Assembly (NCBI GenBank): GCA_003509065.1
Contig: DODG01000179.1
Coordinates: 1 to 9,373, forward strand
DNA: 9,373 nt
Source of the DNA: Acidobacteriota bacterium
GTDB lineage: Bacteria; Acidobacteriota; Vicinamibacteria; Vicinamibacterales; UBA823
Reading direction: 5' to 3'
Below the pieces are notes generated by a model that ran no database searches, was not told the origin of the DNA, and was given only the letters and a program-made list of their open reading frames with translations. Shown here piece after piece: positions 1 through 6,188 of the stretch (position 1 is the first letter of the stretch; each line of letters starts with the position of its first letter). The position numbers and the translations under genes were made by a program.

Positions 1-192
1 ATTCCATTCTTCGGCTGTAGTAATTATCCTGAGTGCGACTTCACGCTGTGGAAGCGACCTCTCGCCGAAGCCTGCCCGAAGTGCAAGCGTGAGTACCTTG
101 TTGAGAAAACCACGAAGCGTCACGGCCGTCAAGTGTTTTGCGACAACGACGAGTGTGATTACATCAGAAGTGAAGAGCTTGCTGCGGTCTAA
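1..192 (+). CDS. topA: DNA topoisomerase I, C-terminal zinc-ribbon end (partial, 5' end outside window)
   Basis: Frame 1 is open from the first base to TAA at 190-192 and gives the last 63 residues of a protein. They show Cys-rich topoisomerase zinc ribbons: a first half-ribbon with FFGCSNYPEC (Cys6, Cys12) followed by DFTLW, then a second ribbon with CPKC (Cys25, Cys28) and a paired Cys47/Cys52. This spacing and the FGCSNYPxC signature are typical of the zf-C4 topoisomerase domain at the C-terminus of bacterial type IA topoisomerase I, which relaxes negative supercoils and uses these ribbons to bind single-stranded DNA. The catalytic part lies upstream of the window. topA directly before trmFO and xerC is a well-known gene order, which supports the call. 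A stand-alone zinc-ribbon protein cannot be excluded from this fragment, but is unlikely. Confidence 0.9.
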   Translation: MPFFGCSNYPECDFTLWKRPLAEACPKCKREYLVEKTTKRHGRQVFCDNDECDYIRSEELAAV

Positions 193-282
193 GGGGGAAC
201 ACCGCAAACTGAGAGCGCTTACAGATCGAGGTGGGGTCGTAGTGTTGGCGCTTCGGGTTGATTGATTACTCTCCAACAGATC

Positions 283-1677
283 ATGATTCATATTATTGGT
301 GGTGGACTGGCGGGGAGCGAAGCCGCCTGGCAAGCTGCCTCGCTTGGCGTTGAGGTGTTCCTCTATGAAATGCGGCCCAAGCGGGCCACGGCTGTCCATC
401 AAACGGACCGTTTGGCAGAACTGGTCTGTAGTAATTCATTCCGGGGAGACACACTTACAAGCGCAGTCGGTCTCTTGAAGGCAGAGATGCGGCAACTCAA
501 GTCACTAGTGATGAAGATCGGGGATCAAACAAGTGTGCCAGCAGGGACGGCTCTAGCAGTAGATCGGACACAATTTGCCGATCAGATGACGTCCGCACTT
601 GAAGCACATCCACTGGTAACGATCCAACGCAAGGAGATTCATGAGATCCCTCCGCCTTGCGATCCATTGGAACCTGTAATAATTGCTACTGGGCCTCTGA
701 CGTCAGCCTCGCTTTCAGACGAGGTCGCTAGTTTTGTGGGCACAGACCATTTGTATTTTTATGACGCGATCAGTCCGATCGTTCTTGCCGACTCAATCGA
801 TCAAACCATAGCATTCCGAGCTTCACGATGGGATCGAGAAGTTGATCAAAACGACAGGACTTTGTTGTCTGATTCTGATCAAGTAAGGGGTGATTATTTG
901 AATTGCCCGCTCACTCGTGAAGAGTACATTAAATTTGTGGAGTCTGTTCAGAGCGCTGAAGTAGCGGCGATTCATGATTTTGACAACACAAAATTTTTCG
1001 AGGGCTGCCTACCAATTGAGGTAATGGCTAGTCGCGGGATCGACACATTGCGATTTGGTCCGATGAAGCCGATTGGCTTGGTCGATCCTCATACCGGTCG
1101 TGAGTCCTATGCCGTGGTTCAACTACGTCAAGACAATTTGGCTGCTGACCATTTCAGCTTGGTTGGGTTTCAGACACAGTTGAAGTGGGCAGAACAGGAG
1201 CGAGTGCTCCGGCTTGTTCCGGGTCTTGCGAACGCAAAGTTTGTTCGTTTCGGTATGATTCATCGCAATACTTACATTAATGCTCCAAGTGTGTTGCAAG
1301 AGACTTGGCAAACACAGCGTCGTGCTGACTTGTTCTTTGCTGGACAGATATCGGGAGTGGAAGGCTACGTAGAAAGTGCAGCCTCAGGCTTGATTGCGGG
1401 ACTTAATGCTGCGGCACTCTGTCATGGTCAGGTTCCACGTAGCCTACCGCGCACCACTGCACTGGGTGCGTTGGCTTACTATGTTGCCCACGCTGATTCG
1501 AAAAACTATCAACCTACCAATATGACTTTTGGGTTATTACCGCCGCTCCTTAAAGGGCCGCGGCGCCGATCACTGCGTCGCCAAGCTATGGCTGAACGTG
1601 CGTTGGATGATTTGTCAGTCTGGTGTCAAGATAGTGGAAGGCAAGTAAATGTACGACCACCTGCATTCATTTCTTGA
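283..1677 (+). CDS. trmFO: Methylenetetrahydrofolate--tRNA-(uracil-5-)-methyltransferase TrmFO
   Basis: Makes 5-methyluridine at position 54 of the tRNA T-loop, using methylenetetrahydrofolate as carbon donor and FAD/NAD(P)H as reductant; cytosolic. The 464-residue product starts with an FAD-binding Rossmann motif, IIGGGLAGSEAAWQ (about residues 4-17), followed by YEMRP. The conserved VCSNSFRG has Cys49 and EGCLPIE has Cys242; these align with the two functional cysteines known in the family (C53 and C226 in Bacillus subtilis). MIHRNTYINAP (about 325-335) and FFAGQISGVEGY (about 351-362) are further family signatures. Length is slightly above the usual 435-450. I chose ATG 283 because family members start with M-x-(I/V)-x-(V/I)IG; the frame also opens at TTG 262, which would add seven residues. 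No clear Shine-Dalgarno sequence precedes either start. It lies 90 nt after topA, in a gap where I see no convincing terminator, and overlaps xerC by 29 nt. Confidence 0.95.
   Translation: MIHIIGGGLAGSEAAWQAASLGVEVFLYEMRPKRATAVHQTDRLAELVCSNSFRGDTLTSAVGLLKAEMRQLKSLVMKIGDQTSVPAGTALAVDRTQFADQMTSALEAHPLVTIQRKEIHEIPPPCDPLEPVIIATGPLTSASLSDEVASFVGTDHLYFYDAISPIVLADSIDQTIAFRASRWDREVDQNDRTLLSDSDQVRGDYLNCPLTREEYIKFVESVQSAEVAAIHDFDNTKFFEGCLPIEVMASRGIDTLRFGPMKPIGLVDPHTGRESYAVVQLRQDNLAADHFSLVGFQTQLKWAEQERVLRLVPGLANAKFVRFGMIHRNTYINAPSVLQETWQTQRRADLFFAGQISGVEGYVESAASGLIAGLNAAALCHGQVPRSLPRTTALGALAYYVAHADSKNYQPTNMTFGLLPPLLKGPRRRSLRRQAMAERALDDLSVWCQDSGRQVNVRPPAFIS
1636..1641 (+). promoter_or_regulatory. Ribosome binding site of xerC inside trmFO
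   Basis: GGAAGG lies 7 nt before ATG 1649, within the last codons of trmFO. It is one of the clearest Shine-Dalgarno matches in the window and decides the xerC start, which would otherwise be doubtful because it overlaps the upstream gene by 29 nt. Confidence 0.6.
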
Positions 1678-2596
1678 GCATTTACGGTTGAACCGTAACG
1701 TATCAGTGCACACTGCACGTGCCTATGAGAGCGATCTATCCCAATTCATTGAATTTTTGGCAGTTCAATTGGGGAGAAAATCGTCTTCGGTTCCGGTCAG
1801 CGAGTTCGAGGACCTAGCAGTAAGGGCTTTTATGGCTGAACTCTATCGCCGAGGCGTCTCACGCGCTTCTTCAGCCAGAAAATTGGCAGCCATACGCGTC
1901 TTTGGTCGATATCTCAGGCTCGAGGGGGAAATTGCTGGTGATCCTGGCGCATTGGTTGGGACACCCAAACTTGAACATAAGATTCCCGCTCATCTTGAAA
2001 TGGGTGAAGTAGAACAGTTGTTGAGTATGCCAGACGCGACTCAACCTTTGGGACGACGAGACAAGGCTATCCTTGAGTTGTTTTACGCTTCCGGGCTCCG
2101 CTTGAGCGAACTCGTGAGTCTAGATCTTGAAGATATCGATCTTAATGGTCGATTGGTTCGAGTGCAGGGAAAGGGAGGACGAGAGCGTGAGGTGCCGTTT
2201 CATCGGAGGGCCGCTGCTGCTATCCGATCTTATCTAAAAGACAGGACGGCACTAATTGCTGGCGGTCATTCTAAGCAGGGGACAAGCCCTGTGGGTATTA
2301 ATTTTACACGGCGCCGAAACAATCCGTTATTTCTTAATTATCGAGGAGGGCGGTTGTCCACTCGGAGCGTCGATCGTTTGGTCCGTCGATACGTTTCTGA
2401 GTGCGGCGATCGGTCAGGTATCAGTCCACACGCGCTTCGGCATTCGTTTGCGACACACTTACTCGAACGCGGAGCCGATCTACGTGCTATTCAAGAACTG
2501 CTAGGACATGCGCGGCTCAGTACCACGCAAAGGTATACGCATGTCAATGCAGCCCAGTTGCTTACGTTGTATAAGAAAACGCACCCTCGTGCTTAG
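1649..2596 (+). CDS. xerC: Tyrosine recombinase XerC
   Basis: Site-specific recombinase that, with a XerD partner, resolves chromosome dimers at dif during division. The 315-residue product has an N-terminal SAM-like core-binding domain (about 1-105, with the family pattern SVHTARAYESDL) and a C-terminal catalytic domain. All active-site residues are visible: Arg151 (SGLRLSEL), Lys175 (GKGGRER), His261 and Arg264 (SPHALRHSFATH), His287 (LLGHARLSTTQ) and nucleophile Tyr296 (QRYTHVN). The C-terminus ends HPRA, as in XerC/CodV proteins, and the topA-trmFO neighbourhood favours XerC over XerD or a phage integrase. About 20 extra residues, 203-225, sit between the segment after the Lys beta-hairpin and the next conserved strand (PLFLNYRGG); they lengthen the protein over the usual 295-305. 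The gene overlaps trmFO by 29 nt, implying co-transcription, and converges with the ABC-F gene 27 nt away. No terminator hairpin is visible in that gap. Confidence 0.94.
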   Translation: MYDHLHSFLEHLRLNRNVSVHTARAYESDLSQFIEFLAVQLGRKSSSVPVSEFEDLAVRAFMAELYRRGVSRASSARKLAAIRVFGRYLRLEGEIAGDPGALVGTPKLEHKIPAHLEMGEVEQLLSMPDATQPLGRRDKAILELFYASGLRLSELVSLDLEDIDLNGRLVRVQGKGGREREVPFHRRAAAAIRSYLKDRTALIAGGHSKQGTSPVGINFTRRRNNPLFLNYRGGRLSTRSVDRLVRRYVSECGDRSGISPHALRHSFATHLLERGADLRAIQELLGHARLSTTQRYTHVNAAQLLTLYKKTHPRA

Positions 2597-2623
2597 ACGG
2601 TGTAGTTTTCATGGTGTGCAAGT

Positions 2624-4573
2624 TTAGGACTCGCCAGCGGGTTCGACACCTGCCTTGAGTTGGAGTTCTTCCCACTGATGCATTAGATCGCCAACTTGCC
2701 ACATGAGCGTTTGGTGGTGGTTAATGGTGGGCTGAGATGCTTTAGGGTCGTCATAAAATCCTGGTTCGGCCATCCTCAACTCAAGCTGCTTAAGGGTTTT
2801 TTCCAGCTCAGAGATCTGTCGCTCAAGATCGGCAATTTGTTTCTGTTGAGTCTCAACAGTGCGTTGGGCCTTTCGCTTTTTGGCAATGGCCTGTTTATGC
2901 TTTTTACCTGCGCCGACCTGTTCGGATTTCCGTGATCCACCCTTAGCAATCTGATCTCTAGGTTGTTGATTTTCGTGCTGACTCCATCGAAATTCCTCAT
3001 AACTGCCAGGGTAAATCAAGACGTCGCCAGTACCGACTTTGATGATCTGTGTTGCCAAACGATCAACGAAATAGCGATCATGCGAAACAAAAATGAGGGT
3101 ACCTTTGAATGCCGCAAGTGCTTCAAGAAGCACGTCAGTCGAATCAATGTCTAAATGATTAGTGGGTTCATCTAGAAGGAGGGTGTTTGCTGGCCGCAGC
3201 AGCATCCGGGCGACTGCTAGCCGCGTTCGTTCGCCGCCCGATAGTACGCCTACCTGTTTGTGGATGTCATCACCAGAAAACAGAAATCCACCCAGCAGGT
3301 TGCGGATCGTCGGTACCGCCTCAAGTGGTGCTCCAGCTGCCAACGTTTCGTGCACGGTCTGCGAGCCATCAAGCTGGTCCGCTTCGTCTTGAGCGAAATA
3401 TTCGGTGATCACGTTATGGCCCTGATAACGCTGGCCAGCGTCTGGCGATTCGACTCCGGCCAATATACGCATTAAGGTTGATTTACCTGCTCCATTAGGC
3501 CCGACAATAGCTATTCGGTTGCCACGTTCTACGAACAGCGCAGCCTTGCGAACCACAACATTCTCGCCATATGACTTTTGAACATCCTGTAATTCGAGGA
3601 CCTGACGTCCGCTTTGTCGACACGTGGGAAACGTAAAGTGGACTCGCTTCCGTTCTGGCGGGACATCGATGAGTACAAACTTGTCCAGCATCTTAAGCCG
3701 GCTTTGCACTTGCGCTGCTTTTGTGGCTTGGTAACGGAACCGATCTACGAACTGTCTAATCCGCGCAATCTCTTCGTCCTGTCGGCGCTTGCGTTCTCGG
3801 AGACGGTTCAAGTGTGCATCACGTTCTGTTAAATAGCTGCTGTAGTTGCCGGTATAGTTTGTCAATGTTCTCGCGCCGACATCGACGATGCGGGTAACGA
3901 CTGCATCAAGAAAAAATCGATCATGTGAAACGAGTATCACTGCATGAGGGTAACCATTGAGATAGTCTTCAAGCCAATTTCTGGCTTCCAGATCTAGATG
4001 GTTCGTCGGTTCATCCAGCAGTAGCAATCCTGGACGACTCAGTAAGAGCTTGGCCAAGGCGATCCGCATTTGCCAGCCACCAGAAAAAGTATGGGTTTGA
4101 TGAGTGAATTCACTGTCGGTGAATCCTAAACCGCGCAGGACGGTCGCGATCTTGAGATCGATCATGTAGCCTTCACGCCGACGAAATATTTCCTGGAGAT
4201 CGCTGTATCGTGACAATCTTTCGTTATACGCATCAGTTGACACTGATTTATCGCCAAGTTGTTCCTCAAGCAAGTGCATCTCACCCTGTATATCAAGCAG
4301 GGGCTGGAACGCTTTGCTTACTTCTTCATTGAGCGTACAACCGGAATGAGCGAGACCATCCTGTGGCAGGTAACCGACTTTCAGATCGTTCGATAAAATA
4401 ATTCTTCCTTCGTCAGGTTGTTCGAAGCCAACAAGCATTCGCAGGAGAGTCGTCTTGCCAGCACCATTCGGACCACAAAGACCAACCCGTTCACCGACCG
4501 AGATCTGCCAGCTCACTCGCTCTAGGAGCACCTGATTACCGAAGGCTTTTGTAACTGAAGATAATTGGATCAT
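2624..4573 (-). CDS. ABC-F family ATPase with C-terminal coiled coil (Uup/YdiF/YfmR-like)
   Basis: A soluble tandem-ATPase with no membrane segments, as in ABC-F proteins, which bind the ribosomal E site and relieve stalled or inactive translation states. In the 649-residue product cassette 1 has Walker A GPNGAGKTT (34-42), signature FSGGWQ (163-168), Walker B LLLLDE ending at Glu188, and the switch SHDR (His217). A charged linker (about 245-315), where ABC-F proteins carry their P-site tRNA interaction motif, joins cassette 2: GPNGAGKST (358-366), LSGGER (444-449), LLLDE ending at Glu469, SHDR. Residues about 562-640 form a Lys/Glu-rich coiled coil with GFYDDP, resembling the ABC_tran_CTD domain of Uup/YdiF-type proteins; EttA lacks it. 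Both catalytic Glu are present, so both sites look active. The start is ATG 4573 (MIQLSSVTKAFG, a typical family start); TTG 4582 would add three residues. No clear Shine-Dalgarno is seen. Antibiotic-resistance ABC-Fs are possible relatives, but nothing specific points there. Confidence 0.92.
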   Translation of the reverse strand: MIQLSSVTKAFGNQVLLERVSWQISVGERVGLCGPNGAGKTTLLRMLVGFEQPDEGRIILSNDLKVGYLPQDGLAHSGCTLNEEVSKAFQPLLDIQGEMHLLEEQLGDKSVSTDAYNERLSRYSDLQEIFRRREGYMIDLKIATVLRGLGFTDSEFTHQTHTFSGGWQMRIALAKLLLSRPGLLLLDEPTNHLDLEARNWLEDYLNGYPHAVILVSHDRFFLDAVVTRIVDVGARTLTNYTGNYSSYLTERDAHLNRLRERKRRQDEEIARIRQFVDRFRYQATKAAQVQSRLKMLDKFVLIDVPPERKRVHFTFPTCRQSGRQVLELQDVQKSYGENVVVRKAALFVERGNRIAIVGPNGAGKSTLMRILAGVESPDAGQRYQGHNVITEYFAQDEADQLDGSQTVHETLAAGAPLEAVPTIRNLLGGFLFSGDDIHKQVGVLSGGERTRLAVARMLLRPANTLLLDEPTNHLDIDSTDVLLEALAAFKGTLIFVSHDRYFVDRLATQIIKVGTGDVLIYPGSYEEFRWSQHENQQPRDQIAKGGSRKSEQVGAGKKHKQAIAKKRKAQRTVETQQKQIADLERQISELEKTLKQLELRMAEPGFYDDPKASQPTINHHQTLMWQVGDLMHQWEELQLKAGVEPAGES

Positions 4574-4588
4574 TGTGGGCAACAGATA

Positions 4589-4610
4589 AAGTCATTTTAT
4601 ACAATGACTT
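4589..4610. repeat. 8-bp perfect inverted repeat with 6-nt spacer between divergent genes
   Basis: Arms AAGTCATT (4589-4596) and AATGACTT (4603-4610) flank TTATAC. With one unpaired A the dyad extends by GAT/ATC on the outside. It ends 15 nt before the ABC-F start codon, and on the minus strand its centre reads TATAAA (4601 to 4596), a good -10 hexamer that would give a very short leader for the ABC-F gene; a matching -35 is not clear. This could be an operator overlapping a promoter, or a hairpin in the ABC-F leader. The symmetry is directly visible; its role is inferred. Confidence 0.5.
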
Positions 4611-4626
4611 ATCGTTTTAGAAGGTT

Positions 4627-4635
4627 TGCTAGAAT
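4627..4635 (+). promoter_or_regulatory. Candidate extended -10 promoter element for the sigma-factor operon
   Basis: TGCTAGAAT fits the extended -10 form TGnTAnnnT, with four fixed hexamer positions matching. No good -35 hexamer lies 16-18 nt upstream; only a weak TGACTT is found, 19 nt away within the inverted repeat. If real, it would give housekeeping-sigma transcription of the operon with a leader of about 100 nt. Confidence 0.25.
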
Positions 4636-4651
4636 TTTAAGAGGTAGTGTA

Positions 4652-4680
4652 GCCAACTCTTCGAGGGTTTGTGTCGTCTA
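4652..4680 (+). promoter_or_regulatory. Candidate ECF-type (autoregulatory) promoter
   Basis: GCCAAC (4652-4657) and CGTCTA (4675-4680) are separated by 17 nt. Many ECF sigma factors recognise an AAC-containing -35 and a CGTC-like -10 with about this spacing and transcribe their own operon. The element lies 58 nt before the chosen sigma start, on the right strand. The match is short and could arise by chance in 150 nt. Confidence 0.3.
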
Positions 4681-4723
4681 AAGTTATAGAAGTCGCAAGT
4701 GGGCCCAAAGGTATGCGTCGACC

Positions 4724-4728
4724 AAGGA
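4724..4728 (+). promoter_or_regulatory. Ribosome binding site choosing the sigma-factor start
   Basis: AAGGA is 10 nt before ATG 4739 but only 1 nt before the alternative GTG 4730, so it argues for the ATG. Confidence 0.45.
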
Positions 4729-4738
4729 TGTGTCATTA

Positions 4739-5395
4739 ATGGGGACATTGGTGGATACGATGAGTTGGACCGACGAGGAGCTTGTCGCCCGATGTGTTGA
4801 GGGTGATACTGAGAGCTTTAATGCACTCATGCAGCGATGGGAACGGCCAATTTATCGACTTGCCTATCGCCTGATCGGTCGGGAAGACGATGCCCGTGAC
4901 GTCTGTCAGGAAACCTTTCTGCGGGCATTCCGAGGGTTAAAAAAATTCAGGAGCGAGGCCAAGTTTTCGTCGTGGCTCTATCGTATCGCGATCAACTTGT
5001 GTCGTGACTGGGTGCGTCGAGAGAGTCGAACACCAGTTGTTGCCGCACCAGAAGGTATTGACATCCTTGATTTGGCTCCGGCCGACGATACATCCGAATC
5101 AATTCAGGATCTAGTAGAACGTCGGGAATTAGGCGGCGTGGTTGCGAAGGCGATGAAAGCTCTTTCCAAGGAACAGCGGACAGCAGTTGTGCTGAAGGAA
5201 TACCACGGATTTACGTTTCAGGAGATTTCGAATTTATTGGATTGTCCGGTGAGCACAATTAAAACGCGGGTGTATCACGGGCTAAGTCAACTGCGAGGGG
5301 AGTTCAGGCGATTGGGGCTCTCCAACCACTCGGTCCGGGTAGAGGCCGGACTGAGTCAATCGCGTATTAATCGGTTATCAGTAAGGGAATCATAA
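4739..5395 (+). CDS. ECF (RpoE-like) RNA polymerase sigma factor
   Basis: Directs RNA polymerase to a small set of promoters when freed from its anti-sigma partner. The 218-residue protein has only the two ECF domains. Sigma region 2 spans about 14-95: YRLAYRLIGREDDARDVCQE, the DVCQETFLRAFRGL core-binding helix, and the -10-reading FSSWLYRIAINLCRD. Region 4 spans about 134-190: ALSKEQRTAVVL, the helix-turn-helix FTFQEISNLLDCPVSTIKTR, then VYHGLSQLR. The linker is Asp/Pro-rich. It has no region 1 or 3 and no large C-terminal extension. ATG 4739 is chosen for its AAGGA site; GTG 4730 and ATG 4760 are in frame and possible. The stop codon overlaps the next start as TAATG, so the anti-sigma gene is probably translationally coupled. 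Targets are unknown, apart from likely autoregulation through the ECF-like element upstream. Assignment to an ECF group would need profile comparison. Confidence 0.93.
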   Translation: MGTLVDTMSWTDEELVARCVEGDTESFNALMQRWERPIYRLAYRLIGREDDARDVCQETFLRAFRGLKKFRSEAKFSSWLYRIAINLCRDWVRRESRTPVVAAPEGIDILDLAPADDTSESIQDLVERRELGGVVAKAMKALSKEQRTAVVLKEYHGFTFQEISNLLDCPVSTIKTRVYHGLSQLRGEFRRLGLSNHSVRVEAGLSQSRINRLSVRES

Positions 5396-6171
5396 TGGAT
5401 TCGAAGCGATTTAATTTATGTGGAAATAAGGCGGTCCTCATCGCTTATCTCTATGACGAGTGTAGTGCAGAGGAGCGGGAATGGATATCCAGTCATTTAA
5501 TGACTTGCACTGCTTGTGCGCAGGAGATTGACGAATTGAAGGGCGTACGCAGCATGTTGACCGAGTGGGCGCCAGCAGAACCTGAACCTCAATTTCAACT
5601 TGTCAGTCGTAATGATTCTGGGTCGAAGCCGTGGTGGCATGCGCAGCCCGTTCGCACCTTTGGGTTGGCAGCAGCTGCGTTGCTGGTCGCCGCTGTGGCT
5701 GTTTCATTGGTTAATCTTGAGATCACGTACGGATCGGAAGGCCTCCTCGTACGGACAGGTTGGACAAGACCGACTACCGCACCTGTACTTGAAAACGCGG
5801 AGCCAGAGTGGCGGAAGGAATTCGCGACGTTAGCCCAAGGACTGCGAGAGGAATTTTCTGAAAGCCAGACTGTTTCTGCTTCTGAGGTTTCGCTGGCGAA
5901 TGCGGAACTTGGAGATGAAGGTAGTCGAACCGGCATGACTGATGACGCGCTCGTTGAACGCGTGCAAGGTTTGGTAGACGAGAGCGAGCTTCGTCAACAA
6001 CGTGAACTGGCACTCCGTTTTGCACAGTTGTTACGTGAAACCGAGGTTCAACGACAGACTGATTTGTTACGGATCGACCAACAGTTAGGGCAACTTCAGG
6101 GATTTACCGAGGCAGAAGTTGTCCAGCATCATGAACTGATGGATTATCTCGTGCTTGTGGCAGGAAGATAG
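5395..6171 (+). CDS. Membrane-anchored anti-sigma factor with zf-HC2 zinc finger
   Basis: The 258-residue product has the anti-sigma zinc-binding layout at the N-terminus: AYLYDECSAEERE, then H34-x3-C38-x2-C41 (SHLMTCTACAQE). This is the fold that grips ECF sigma factors in the cytoplasm. A hydrophobic Ala/Val-rich segment at about 89-108 is one transmembrane helix, preceded by WWHAQPVR, so the N-terminal domain should be cytoplasmic and the C-terminal ~150 residues outside. The outer part is rich in Glu/Gln/Arg heptad-like stretches (about 190-245), suggesting a coiled coil, and resembles no sensor domain I know. It starts on the last base of the sigma gene's stop, with AAGGGA six nt before ATG. 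Role inferred from motif, topology and position: sequesters the upstream sigma factor and releases it on an envelope signal, possibly by proteolysis. The ligand or trigger is not evident. Confidence 0.88.
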   Translation: MDSKRFNLCGNKAVLIAYLYDECSAEEREWISSHLMTCTACAQEIDELKGVRSMLTEWAPAEPEPQFQLVSRNDSGSKPWWHAQPVRTFGLAAAALLVAAVAVSLVNLEITYGSEGLLVRTGWTRPTTAPVLENAEPEWRKEFATLAQGLREEFSESQTVSASEVSLANAELGDEGSRTGMTDDALVERVQGLVDESELRQQRELALRFAQLLRETEVQRQTDLLRIDQQLGQLQGFTEAEVVQHHELMDYLVLVAGR

Positions 6172-6188
6172 CTTAGGGAGTGGTGGTT

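Noticed and set aside
193..282. Possible terminator or RNA element between topA and trmFO (AGCGC at 213-217 and GCGCT at 248-252)
   Set aside because: The arms are only 5 bp with a loop of about 30 nt and no T-run follows; nothing supports a terminator, tRNA or riboswitch.
2597..2623. Expected bidirectional terminator between convergent xerC and the ABC-F gene
   Set aside because: The 27-nt gap contains no inverted repeat able to form a convincing hairpin.
5595..5936. 113-codon open frame on the minus strand inside the anti-sigma gene
   Set aside because: It lies fully within a well-supported gene, has no recognisable domain, and is Ser/Ala-rich as expected from an antisense reading frame.
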